A stretch of DNA of 64,000 bases from Gallionella capsiferriformans ES-2 (GTDB taxonomy: Bacteria > Pseudomonadota > Gammaproteobacteria > Burkholderiales > Gallionellaceae), in the NCBI RefSeq assembly GCF_000145255.1, contig NC_014394.1:124001-188000 (forward strand). The letters run 5' to 3'. The notes below the pieces were generated by a model, which was not told the DNA's origin, did no database searches, and saw only the letters and a list, made by a program, of their open reading frames with translations. The translations under genes and the position numbers were made by a program. Of the stretch, positions 17,501-27,305 are shown one piece after another; the stretch's first letter is position 1; the number at the start of each line of letters is the position of its first letter.

Positions 17501-19229
17501 CGTGTGCAGTCAGGTGATTATCGTCACCGCACGTCGCGAACTCGATGAACAGAAGAAGCTGACGACCAAGTTTTTTGATGCGGCCAGTGAAGGTCTGATG
17601 ATTACCGATAGTCACCAAAATATCATTAAAGTGAATCATGCCTTTGTCAGAATGACAGGCTACGATGAAGCGGATGTGATCGGCAAGAATCCGAGCTTGT
17701 TAAGCTCAGGGAAGCATGAAGACACGTTTTACAGCGCCATGTGGCAGGAGATCAATCAGCACGGCTGGTGGCAGGGTGAATTGTGGAACCGGCGCAAGGA
17801 TGGCACGCATTATCTTGAATGGCTGACCATACACACGCTACGCGATGAACACGGCCATTTGACCAATTACATCGCTATTTTCTCCGATATTACGCTGATC
17901 AAGGCCGCGCAGAGGCGACTGGAATATATGGTCGCTCACGATGAGCTGACCTCGCTGCCCAACCGCAATGAGCTCAGAGGGCGGATGGCGCAAACGTTTG
18001 CACGTGCTCAGCGCCACGGGGGTACCTTTGCGTTAATGTTCATCGATCTGGACAATTTCAAGAATGTAAACGACAACCTAGGGCACGATTACGGCGACGT
18101 CCTGTTGCAACAGGTTGCCGAGCGACTCGGGCTATGTGTCCGTACTGAGGATACAGTCGCCAGAATCGGTGGCGATGAATTCAACGTGCTGCTCGATGAT
18201 GTGTCCGAAACGCAGATTGCCAATACCGCTCAGCGCATTCTGGATCATGTCTCCAAACCTTATCTGATCAAGGAGCAGCAGGTATTTGTCTCTGCCAGTA
18301 TCGGGATTGCGGTTTATCCGAAAGATGCTGAAGATATTGAGACGCTGACTAAAAATGCCGATTCGGCGATGTATCAGGCCAAAGACAAGGGCAAGGACAG
18401 CTACCAGTTTTTCACCTCGGATCTTAAGGAAAAAATCAATCATCGCATCGAGATTGGTAATGCACTGCACAAGGCGATTGACGCCAATGAATTGAAGCTG
18501 GTTTATCAGCCGGAATTCAATCTGCAAACCGGCGAACTGATCGGCGCTGAAGCTTTGTTGCGTTGGCATAGCAGTTTGTTCGGCATTGTCGGGCCGGATG
18601 AGTTTATCCCGATTGCCGAAGAGTCCGATTTGATTCTCGAGTTGGGTGAATGGGTGATCGAGCAGGCTGCCCGGCAATTGAACCTGTGGCGCAAAGCGGA
18701 TACGCCATTGCCCGGCACCTTGTTTGTGAATGTGGCGCCCCGTCAATTGGCACGTCAGCCGCTGCTTGCGATTATCACGAGGCAATTGCAAAAGCACCGC
18801 CTGCCCTCAGGCTCGCTGGGGATTGAAATCACTGAACGGACATTGGTCAACAGCAGCGAGGATATCTCGGTCAAATTGCATAAAATCGAACTTGAAGAGA
18901 TCCCCATCGCAATCGATGATTTCGGTACTGGTTATTCCTCACTATCCTATCTGAAATCCTTCCCGATTTCGTTTTTGAAGATACCGAATCAGTTTATCGA
19001 CGGAATCACGACGGATGAAAGCGACAAAGGAATCGCTACGGCAATTCATGGCGTGAGTGTCGCGCTCAAGTTGCAGACCATCGCTGAAGGTATCGAAACT
19101 GAAGATCAACTGATCATGCTCCGCGAAATGGGCTGTCAGAGTGGGCAGGGTTATCTGCTTGGCCGTCCTGTCGATCCCAACCAATTTGTCGAACTATTTA
19201 TCAGTAACAGGAAATCACATGTCCGATAA
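14544..19229 (+). CDS. CheB-CheR-PAS-GGDEF-EAL multidomain signalling protein
   Basis: 1561 residues. In order: a Lys/Pro-rich N-terminus, a CheB methylesterase domain (about 64-245) with Ser in GIGASAGGLEA, His in VVQHLSPTHRS and Asp in GTGSDGAAG. Next a CheR methyltransferase domain (about 265-525; SVTAFFRD, PACATGEEAYS, DLVSCRNLLIYF), a PAS-like region, a long coiled coil of NEELQ-type heptads (about 690-775) and three PAS domains (about 773-875, 886-998, 1006-1125). GGDEF follows (about 1129-1289; intact motif, I-site RTED), then EAL (about 1300-1553; GAEALLRW, DDFGTGYSSL, AEGIETEDQ). No receiver domain precedes CheB. CheB/CheR would act on receptor glutamates and GGDEF/EAL on c-di-GMP. 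Its stop lies inside the start of the next small ORF, so it heads a coupled run leading to a phytochrome. Confidence 0.93.
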   Translation: MTKAQTGVVLPVIRRIKEKAELPIDSSAEERNFIAEMASKKPRKPRKPAVKAEIPVAPVEERNFIVGIGASAGGLEALSDLIGSLPDDLGVPYIVVQHLSPTHRSMMVPLLARETSMLVKDAEDGEIPLANVVYVTPANWNIILKDGVMRLLVPGKTVMPKPSATALFNSMAEEKGEDAIGVILSGTGSDGAAGIAAIKAAGGFTFAQDPEAAKYSGMPQAAISTGCVEWVLTCRGIAEEITAIARAHGLINRATKQENAPATMKGLLQMVYKHSKIDFSGYKEATLSRRVERRMAANRLNNLAAYFDYCSKNPDELNKLSKDILISVTAFFRDRNSFEGLRKILADIVALKQTGDEIRIWVPACATGEEAYSIGILLSDILGSKLSDYRIQIFATDIDMDAMAVARKGIYNESSLTEVSADTTARYFSKHADTYEIARPIRDMVVFARQDLVLDPPFLRLDLVSCRNLLIYFQPLLQTRVLSIFHFALRPAAYLFLGKSESIVHQDNLFSPVSKEARIFVRVASKDQMIPIPLYTSQEAGVKQPITIAERTSRKPESRLQKALSEIYAPPSVLINREMDIVEVHGDMQSYLHFPAGKLEMNLAQLLRREWRTEVQTLVHHAELKRTNAMGRIRPVKHSAGLSVQIEVHPVASRDDQKLFLISFISLTAEPGEVHPEDRMPVNSSELEDELIATREHLQTVIEELETSNEELQALNEEMQAANEELQSSNEELEASNEELQSTNEELTTVNEELIVKGGELSLVNTELENLQNSTGFSLILLDQELRLQRYNKEAASLFGFSVHTLGKSIPGLAVPVIDVLETAKLAMSDGIKRQKQMSFGGKHYNVLCFPYTSQDQTLGGVIVTFIDQTELMEAQQEILSSKDRLTGVMQNSPMLISIKDPAGRYQFVNNAFESIFALTPGSAIGNTDTQIFPESIAVLFEKLHFDVLHKKNRVEAEERILIGDQQHWLSFICYPINDEKGSVGAVCSQVIIVTARRELDEQKKLTTKFFDAASEGLMITDSHQNIIKVNHAFVRMTGYDEADVIGKNPSLLSSGKHEDTFYSAMWQEINQHGWWQGELWNRRKDGTHYLEWLTIHTLRDEHGHLTNYIAIFSDITLIKAAQRRLEYMVAHDELTSLPNRNELRGRMAQTFARAQRHGGTFALMFIDLDNFKNVNDNLGHDYGDVLLQQVAERLGLCVRTEDTVARIGGDEFNVLLDDVSETQIANTAQRILDHVSKPYLIKEQQVFVSASIGIAVYPKDAEDIETLTKNADSAMYQAKDKGKDSYQFFTSDLKEKINHRIEIGNALHKAIDANELKLVYQPEFNLQTGELIGAEALLRWHSSLFGIVGPDEFIPIAEESDLILELGEWVIEQAARQLNLWRKADTPLPGTLFVNVAPRQLARQPLLAIITRQLQKHRLPSGSLGIEITERTLVNSSEDISVKLHKIELEEIPIAIDDFGTGYSSLSYLKSFPISFLKIPNQFIDGITTDESDKGIATAIHGVSVALKLQTIAEGIETEDQLIMLREMGCQSGQGYLLGRPVDPNQFVELFISNRKSHVR

Positions 19230-19434
19230 TTCAACGGATCCTGACCGGAAAAATCGTTGCTGGGGTATCTCCAGAGGGAGGCCGCGGACTGAGGCCAAGC
19301 CGGTTGAAAGAGCAGCTGATATTCCGGTTGAGTTGACTTATCGCAGGCCGACCCGGCTGGGCTTGTTGATGACGGTGCGGGCCAAAAGTACACAAGCCAA
19401 GGTGCCTGATGCAAGCGGGATTGATGAAGAGTGA
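19219..19434 (+). CDS. Small basic protein between signalling gene and phytochrome, unknown
   Basis: 71 residues starting MSDNSTDPDRKNRCWGISRG, rich in Arg and Lys in the middle with a Pro-containing segment and an acidic C-terminus. I do not recognise a family or a membrane segment. Support for it being real is positional: its ATG overlaps the end of the CheB-CheR gene by 11 bp, and its stop overlaps the GTG start of the phytochrome gene by 4 bp (GTGA). It could serve only as a translational coupler. Confidence 0.55.
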   Translation: MSDNSTDPDRKNRCWGISRGRPRTEAKPVERAADIPVELTYRRPTRLGLLMTVRAKSTQAKVPDASGIDEE

Positions 19435-20894
19435 AGGATGCCGACTGGATGGCGCACTGCGAAGCTGAGCCGTTAGCTTATTCAGGTGCGATTCAGCCGC
19501 ATGGCGGACTGCTCTGTCTTGATGTGCATCTGAGCATGAGTCATGTGAGTGAGCAGATCGAGAAATTTGTAACTACACCCCTTCGTGCTGGCGATACCTT
19601 GTCGGATGAACTGGGCGCTGTGCTATTTCCCGTTATTGCAACGCTACCCCAAGTGCCGGGGAGTCGTTGCGAATTATTTGCGGTGGATAGTATTGGTCCG
19701 TTGCCGCTCGATATAGTCGTGATCCGCAGCAACGCGAGCATTATCGTTGAATTGATTCCACATACGGTACGCGTTGATGCGGTCGAGTTTGCACAGCAAA
19801 CGGTCAGGCCCCCTGCCAATGACGGCGAAGTACAGGCATTGCATGAAAAAATTTCCGCCCGTTTTTACGAACTGACGGGGTTTGATCGGGTGATGGTTTA
19901 TGTGTTTCGTGATGATGGCGATGGCGATGGTGAAGTGCTGGCTGAAACGCGCCGTGAAGCGGTCTATGGCAGTTATCTGGGGTTGCGCTTTCCCGGCAGT
20001 GATATTCCGGCAATTGCCCGTGCACTCTACATGAAAAATCCCTGGCGGCTGATTCAGGACTGCCAGGCAGAGGCTGTTTCATTATGCAGTAACGGTAGCG
20101 CACCGCCCGATCTTACCTGGTCAGATCTGCGCAGCGTGTCTCCCATGCATTTGCGCTATCTGGCCAACATGGGCGTGAGCGCATCGTTGTCTTTTCCGAT
20201 TGTGGCGGGCGGCGTGTTGTGGGGGCTGATCGCTTGTCATCACGCTCGACCGCGCAATCTGCCCCTGGTGACTTTATGTTTGGCGGCGAGGGAGGCGAGT
20301 CACTACAGCCTGGAGATCTCCAATTGGCAAGTACGCTTGCAAATGCGCTTTAACGATGAGTTGACGGACAGGCTAAATACCATACGTAGGGCATTGTTGC
20401 GGCATGGTCATGCGTTATCGGCTCTTACCGAAATTTCATCCATTGTAATGGCGCAGTTTGATGGCTGTGGGCTGGCTGTATGTCAGGGCGATGTCTGGGG
20501 GGTGGCAGGTGAAGTTCCGGCATTGTATGAATTGGAATTGCTCGATGAGTGGCTCGAGAGTCAAGGTGATGAGCTGATCAACGGGTGCGATTGCATCGGG
20601 CATGCGATACACGCGCTGGTTCCTGTTGCGGGGGTGCTGGCGTTCAGGTTGATGACACGCCGGCGCGAGTTGCTAAGTATTTTTATTTTTCGCAGGGAAA
20701 TTTTGCATGAGGTTGAATGGGGGGGTAACCCGCATAAACCTGTTGAATATCAGCAGGGCGACATTATGATTTCGCCGCGCCGTTCATTTGAAAAATGGAT
20801 TGAAAAGCGTATTGGTTACAGCCGTCCATGGCAAAAGCAAGATCGTATTTCCGCCATGCGACTGCGGCTGCTACTGGTTAATTTGTACTGCTGA
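19431..20894 (+). CDS. Bacteriophytochrome photosensory core without output domain
   Basis: 487 residues, start GTG at 19431 (an in-frame ATG at 19449 is the alternative). The PAS-GAF-PHY core is complete. The biliverdin-attachment Cys is Cys10 (in AHCEAEPLAYSGAIQPHG). The GAF domain has FPGSDIPAIARALY and the two chromophore-pocket His residues (SPMHLRYLANMGV, GLIACHH). The PHY tongue ends in the PRxSF motif (SPRRSFEKW). The protein stops about 25 residues after that motif, and no kinase or other output domain follows in any frame. The fold predicts a red/far-red photoreceptor that must act through another protein. Candidates are the co-translated CheB-CheR-GGDEF-EAL protein or the sensor-less kinase upstream. 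Confidence 0.9.
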   Translation: MKDADWMAHCEAEPLAYSGAIQPHGGLLCLDVHLSMSHVSEQIEKFVTTPLRAGDTLSDELGAVLFPVIATLPQVPGSRCELFAVDSIGPLPLDIVVIRSNASIIVELIPHTVRVDAVEFAQQTVRPPANDGEVQALHEKISARFYELTGFDRVMVYVFRDDGDGDGEVLAETRREAVYGSYLGLRFPGSDIPAIARALYMKNPWRLIQDCQAEAVSLCSNGSAPPDLTWSDLRSVSPMHLRYLANMGVSASLSFPIVAGGVLWGLIACHHARPRNLPLVTLCLAAREASHYSLEISNWQVRLQMRFNDELTDRLNTIRRALLRHGHALSALTEISSIVMAQFDGCGLAVCQGDVWGVAGEVPALYELELLDEWLESQGDELINGCDCIGHAIHALVPVAGVLAFRLMTRRRELLSIFIFRREILHEVEWGGNPHKPVEYQQGDIMISPRRSFEKWIEKRIGYSRPWQKQDRISAMRLRLLLVNLYC

Positions 20895-20985
20895 TCTGCA
20901 TGTTTGCGGGGCGCTTTAAAAACAGCTGCATCACCTGCGGTGAAATAGTTGGACGCGAGTCAGGATTAAGCGTAAAACTCGCTAC

Positions 20986-20999
20986 TAGGAAAATTCCTA
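20986..20999. promoter_or_regulatory. Inverted-repeat candidate operator before the heme oxygenase gene
   Basis: TAGGAAAATTCCTA, two 6-bp inverted arms around AA, lies about 88 bp before the preferred heme oxygenase start at 21087. A flanking inverted repeat (GCGAGT ... ACTCGC) lies just upstream, within 20955-20982. The site resembles the one at 14448-14462 in form and in distance to the gene. Function is inferred. Confidence 0.35.
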
Positions 21000-21086
21000 C
21001 AGAGTCGCGATAAGTTCCCGTTTCGTCCCGCAGTCATGAATTTTTTGGGTGTTAGAAATGACACACGGATAGTGAAGATAAACGCA

Positions 21087-21683
21087 ATGAACCACATCGT
21101 GCAAGTGCGCCTGAGAGCGGTTTCACACGCAAGTCATGTGCGCCTCAACCATCATCCCCTGCTGGCGGGTCTAGCCGGACGGGCGTATTCGTTGTCAGCC
21201 TATCGCACCGTGCTTGTTGCTTACTATCATCTGTATCAGCTGCTTGAAATGCGTATTGAACAGTTTATCAGGGTAAATCGAACGCCATTTGATTATTCCG
21301 TCAGGTTGAAGCTTCCGTGGCTTGTGGATGATCTGCAATTTTTCAATGAAAATCCACATGTGCATCGGCCTGTTCCCCAGCTTGATTTTCCGGAAATAAC
21401 CGGTATCGGGCAGTTGATTGGTGTTTTGTATCCGGTTGAGGGTGCAACGCTGGGCGGGCAGGTGATATCGCGACACTTGTTTGATAAGCACGGCTTGACA
21501 CAGGGTGCAAGATTTTTTAATGGATATGGGAATGTTACCCAAGAAAACTGGCAGCAGTTCTGCCTGTTTGCAGAATCCATAGGAGGCGACGAGAGGCAGT
21601 GTCAGGCAGCAGAGGCTGCGGCACTGTTGACATTTAATCGTTTTGAGGAGGTTCTCAATGCTTACCACCGAGCCGATTGCTAA
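21087..21683 (+). CDS. bphO: Biliverdin-producing heme oxygenase (BphO type)
   Basis: 198 residues from the ATG at 21087, which has a weak GAAG ribosome site. An upstream in-frame ATG at 21036 would add 17 residues. It opens heme to biliverdin, the chromophore of bacteriophytochromes. The N-terminal helix LRAVSHASHVRLNHHPLL contains the candidate proximal His, and GVLYPVEGATLGGQVISRHL is the distal-helix signature of bacterial heme oxygenases. It lies between two phytochrome genes and overlaps the start of the second by 26 bp, which supports the chromophore role. Confidence 0.88.
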   Translation: MNHIVQVRLRAVSHASHVRLNHHPLLAGLAGRAYSLSAYRTVLVAYYHLYQLLEMRIEQFIRVNRTPFDYSVRLKLPWLVDDLQFFNENPHVHRPVPQLDFPEITGIGQLIGVLYPVEGATLGGQVISRHLFDKHGLTQGARFFNGYGNVTQENWQQFCLFAESIGGDERQCQAAEAAALLTFNRFEEVLNAYHRADC

Positions 21684-24600
21684 TGCTCCTGAAGTAGAGG
21701 AGGCGCTGAAAAATTGCGAGCGCGAAGCCATTCATCAGGTGGGGAAAATCCAGCCTGTCGGACTTTTGCTGGCGCTCAATGATGACGGGTTGATTATCAC
21801 CCATGTCAGCGACAATGTGAGCGAGTGGTTTGACTTGACTCCCTCAACGTTGTTGGGAAAGACTTTCTCCTCGTTGGTGGGAGAGACACAGGCGTTGAGC
21901 ATACGTCAGTTGATCGGCCTGGAAGACTGGCGTCGTACGGCGATCACGACATTCAAGATCACCCGGGGCGGACGGACGCTCAGTCTTGATGCTCAGGTGT
22001 CACGGACGGGTAAATGCTGGATTATAGAAATCGAGCCGGATGAAAGTGATCGTGATGATTTGTTTCACAAATTATTTATTCCGATCAGAGATTCCTTATG
22101 GCAGCTCGATGCCGAAGTGGATCTTTTTCGTTATACACAGAAGGTTGTCGAACAGGTCAGGTTGCTGACCGGCTATGACCGTGTGATGATGTACCAGTTT
22201 GACGATAACTGGGATGGCGAGGTGATTGCTGAGAGCCGTGCGGACGACATCGGTTCGTATTTGGGGAATCACTTTCCGGCCGCTGATATTCCGCCTCAGG
22301 CCAGAAGTCTTTACACAAAAAATCTGGTGCGCATGATCTCGGATGTCGATGCGATTCCGGTCCAAATCCAATCGCAGGACTCCGAGCCGCTGGATTTGAC
22401 CTATTCCAGTCTGCGCGCACTCTCGCCCGTGCATCTTCAGTATCTGCGCAACATGGGCGTGAATGCGACGCTGAGCATCTCGCTAATACAAAACGACCGT
22501 TTGTGGGGGTTGATCGCCTGCCATCATCGCGAACCGAAATACATTTCCATGCGTGTACGCGAGCTTGATGAATTTATCGGCAAGACGGTTTCACTGAAAC
22601 TTTCCAACCTTGAAAATGGCCGCAAGGTTCAGTTTCATGACCAGATTCATCAGTTGCTGGAAAAACTGACTGAGAAAATCAGGCAGAACTGCGACATCGG
22701 GTCGGTGATCGACATTTTCGATGCGGAGCTGTTATCTCTGGTGCATGCCGATGGTGCGATCATCAATTTGGGCGGTAACCGTTATCATATCGGCAGTACG
22801 CCGAGCGATGAGCTGATGCTCGATATTGAAAGTTGGCTCAAAACCATGTCGCCAAAGGGTGTATTTCAGACGGACAATCTGTCGGGAATTTATCCGAATT
22901 TAGGCGTTTATCAGGAAGTCGCGTGCGGACTGATGATCGCGCCGCTTGATCGCAACATGCACAGCTACATCTCCTGGTTCAGGAATGAAATTACCAAGAC
23001 GATCAAGTGGGCCGGCAATCCCGACAAAGTCGTCAAAAATGAGCAGGGTCGCCTGACGATTTCGCCGCGCGAGTCGTTTGCCACCTGGGTTGAAATTTTT
23101 CGCGATAAGTCGCCGCAGTGGACGCAAATGGAAATTGATGCTGCCAATTCGCTGGCGCTCGCCCTGATCGAAGTGCTGACGCATCACGCGTTGGAGCAAA
23201 GCGAGGAAAATTATCGTTTCCTGACCGACAATTCCAGCGACATGATCGCCAGATTCGATCTTGACGGAGTCTATATTTTTCTGTCGCCGTCCTGTCAGAG
23301 TCTATTCGGATTTTCGGCGCAACACATGACAGGCTGTGCTGTCACGGACTTCATCATGCCTGAAGACTGCGTCACATTTCAGAACGCGCTGTTGTTGATG
23401 GGGAGTACGGATCAGGCACAGACGCTACTGTTCCGATCGCAGCATGACCGCAGCAAAACGGTTTGGATTGAATACACGTTAAAGCGCATTATCAATCCCA
23501 GAAGCGGCGCCATTGAAATTGTCGCGAACGGACGCGATGTCACGCAGCGCCACACCTATCAGCTGGCAATTGAGGACTTGCACAGGCGTAACGCCAAGAT
23601 ACTGGAAGCCGCGGGTGACGGGCTAGTCAGCATCAGCCCGGATGGAAAAATTGTTTATACGAATGAACGAGTCAGACAGATTTTGGGGTGGGGAGGCAGT
23701 GAGCTGGCGGGCAAAAGCTGCTGCCAGCTGTTTCATGCGCGGGATGCTGATACCTCGCACGATTATCCATGTGACTGCCCGCTGATTGCGCAGAACTTAA
23801 ACAAGGAAGTTGGCGTCAGTGCGACTGGATATTTCAGTCACAAGGAGGGGCGTGCGATCCGCGTTGACTATTCATGCACCCAGATGACAGACCATGGCAA
23901 ACTGAGCGGCGCTGTGCTGGTGTTTAGGGAAAGTACTGAGCAAAGCATGACCTTCGATCAGAAACAGACCAGTGACGTCATTTTTAATGCGGCATCAGAG
24001 GCTGTCATGGTGACCGATGCAAACAGGCGTATTACGTCGGTGAACCGTGCATTTATCAAGATTACCGGTTATGCCGCCGAAGAAATGATCGGGCAGACGC
24101 CGAAATTGTTAAGCTCGGGTGTGCATACTCAGAATTTCTATGATGCGATGTACGCATCGCTGGAAGCCAGTGGCTACTGGGCGGGTGAGATATGGAATCG
24201 TCGCAAGAACGGTGAAATCTATCCTCAGTGGGGCAGTATCACCGCCATCTTCGGTGAGTTGGGTGATCTGCGCAGCTATATCGCTGTTTTTTCCGATGTG
24301 TCCAAGGCCAAACAGGCTGAAGAGCATCTGTACCATTTGGCTAATCACGATTCGTTAACCGGGCTTGCAAACCGCTCCAAATTTGTCGATTACTTGAATC
24401 ACACGCTGGATTTGGCGCGCCGTAATCGTGGGCATAAGGTGGCGGTTGCCTTTATCGACATGGATCGCTTTAAAATCATCAACGATACGCTGGGGCATAC
24501 GATAGGCGATCAGTTTCTCAAGGCGATCGCAACCCGTATTTCGTCGCAATGCAGAAACGAGGATCTGTTGTCGAGATGGGGCGGAGACGAGTTTGTGCTC

Positions 24601-25623
24601 GTCATGGATCGTGTTGATGGCCCCGATTCCGTGGCTGAAGCAGTACGCCGCATGATGGAGGTTGTGCGTAAGCCCTTGTTAATCGACGGACATGAGTTGG
24701 AGCCGACCTTGAGCGTAGGTATCAGCTTCTTCCCCGATGATGCCCAGAACACTACGGATCTGGTTAAGGCTGCAGATACGGCCATGTATCGCGTCAAGGA
24801 AAACGGGCGCAACGGTTATGCGTTCTTCACCGAGCTGCAGGCAGATGAGAGCAAGAAAAAATTTGAGATTGTCAGCGAATTGAACCGTGCACTGCGCTTA
24901 AATGAGTTTGTTCTGAATTATCAGCCGCAGGTGAAACCTGATACGGGCGAAATCGTCGGGCTGGAAGCCTTGATACGCTGGGAACATCCCGAGCGCGGTT
25001 ACCTAAGCCCGGCGAATTTCATCCCGCTGGCAGAAGAACTCGGCATGATCAATCAGGTTGGCGAATGGGTAATCAAGGCGGTCTGCCAACAAATGTCGGC
25101 CTGGAAACTCGGTGGCGTGACTTATCCCAGGGTCGCGGTGAACGTCGCACCTTCGCAGCTCGATTCAGGTTTGGCGGATTATGTGCAGCGAACCTTGGCG
25201 CTTTACGGTCTGACTGCTGACTGCCTTGAGATAGAGCTGACCGAAGGCGCACTGGAACGCGGCGGTGAGGTTGCGCCGGTTCTGAAGCAGTTACGAGAGC
25301 TGGGCATCACCCTGTCCATTGATGATTTCGGCACAGGATATTCGTCGCTGGGCCACTTGAAAAATTTTCCGATCAACTGCTTCAAGATCGATAAAAGCTT
25401 CGTGGACGGCTTGCCTGACAGTGTGCAGGATGCGGCTATCGTGAAGACGATCCTGACGCTGGGCGAGAACCTGAATGTTGAAGTCGTGGTCGAGGGCGTT
25501 GAAACGCTGGCGCAGCGAGATTTTTTGACTTCAATCGGTGCGAAAATTATTCAGGGCTACTGCTATGGCAAGCCACTATCCGTTGAGAAGATCACTGAGC
25601 GGCTCAAAATCGGTCATTTTTAA
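21658..25623 (+). CDS. Bacteriophytochrome-PAS-GGDEF-EAL fusion
   Basis: 1321 residues from the ATG at 21658, with GAGGAGG a few bases upstream. The photosensory core has the attachment Cys20 (in NCEREAIHQVGKIQPVG), GAF motif FPAADIPPQAR, pocket His residues (SPVHLQYLRNMGV, GLIACHH) and a PHY tongue with SPRESFATW. The usual His of IQPHG is Val here. Three PAS domains follow (about 517-635, 644-765, 774-885), then GGDEF (about 891-1055; intact motif, I-site RNED) and EAL (about 1070-1315; GLEALIRW, DDFGTGYSSLG, VEGVET). Light sensing is thus linked in one chain to c-di-GMP synthesis and breakdown. Which activity dominates cannot be told. Confidence 0.94.
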   Translation: MLTTEPIANAPEVEEALKNCEREAIHQVGKIQPVGLLLALNDDGLIITHVSDNVSEWFDLTPSTLLGKTFSSLVGETQALSIRQLIGLEDWRRTAITTFKITRGGRTLSLDAQVSRTGKCWIIEIEPDESDRDDLFHKLFIPIRDSLWQLDAEVDLFRYTQKVVEQVRLLTGYDRVMMYQFDDNWDGEVIAESRADDIGSYLGNHFPAADIPPQARSLYTKNLVRMISDVDAIPVQIQSQDSEPLDLTYSSLRALSPVHLQYLRNMGVNATLSISLIQNDRLWGLIACHHREPKYISMRVRELDEFIGKTVSLKLSNLENGRKVQFHDQIHQLLEKLTEKIRQNCDIGSVIDIFDAELLSLVHADGAIINLGGNRYHIGSTPSDELMLDIESWLKTMSPKGVFQTDNLSGIYPNLGVYQEVACGLMIAPLDRNMHSYISWFRNEITKTIKWAGNPDKVVKNEQGRLTISPRESFATWVEIFRDKSPQWTQMEIDAANSLALALIEVLTHHALEQSEENYRFLTDNSSDMIARFDLDGVYIFLSPSCQSLFGFSAQHMTGCAVTDFIMPEDCVTFQNALLLMGSTDQAQTLLFRSQHDRSKTVWIEYTLKRIINPRSGAIEIVANGRDVTQRHTYQLAIEDLHRRNAKILEAAGDGLVSISPDGKIVYTNERVRQILGWGGSELAGKSCCQLFHARDADTSHDYPCDCPLIAQNLNKEVGVSATGYFSHKEGRAIRVDYSCTQMTDHGKLSGAVLVFRESTEQSMTFDQKQTSDVIFNAASEAVMVTDANRRITSVNRAFIKITGYAAEEMIGQTPKLLSSGVHTQNFYDAMYASLEASGYWAGEIWNRRKNGEIYPQWGSITAIFGELGDLRSYIAVFSDVSKAKQAEEHLYHLANHDSLTGLANRSKFVDYLNHTLDLARRNRGHKVAVAFIDMDRFKIINDTLGHTIGDQFLKAIATRISSQCRNEDLLSRWGGDEFVLVMDRVDGPDSVAEAVRRMMEVVRKPLLIDGHELEPTLSVGISFFPDDAQNTTDLVKAADTAMYRVKENGRNGYAFFTELQADESKKKFEIVSELNRALRLNEFVLNYQPQVKPDTGEIVGLEALIRWEHPERGYLSPANFIPLAEELGMINQVGEWVIKAVCQQMSAWKLGGVTYPRVAVNVAPSQLDSGLADYVQRTLALYGLTADCLEIELTEGALERGGEVAPVLKQLRELGITLSIDDFGTGYSSLGHLKNFPINCFKIDKSFVDGLPDSVQDAAIVKTILTLGENLNVEVVVEGVETLAQRDFLTSIGAKIIQGYCYGKPLSVEKITERLKIGHF

Positions 25624-25744
25624 TTGGCGTTGGGATGGTGGGGTATGCCGACTTTTTCAGCCGTGATTTTTTGTTCGGAATACTCCTCTGGGGCAGGTGC
25701 GCGGTGCTAACCTGACCATTCAAATACAAAGCGATAACATTTCT

Positions 25745-27166
<1,422 letters not shown>

Positions 27167-27305
27167 TGCTCGGCGCTTTCTTTTGCCTGCTGCTTCAGAT
27201 ATGATCGGTTCAACGTAGCTCATCCTTGAGTTCGCCTGCCGGCTTCGGGGGCGTTTGCATTCTTCTGGGCTCTGGGCGAAATGAGTGCGGATTTAACGGG
27301 GATCT

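Noticed and set aside
20895..21035. Possible frameshifted output domain after the output-less phytochrome
   Set aside because: None of the three forward frames continues with kinase, GGDEF or other domain-like sequence; the region is a short promoter-like gap before bphO.
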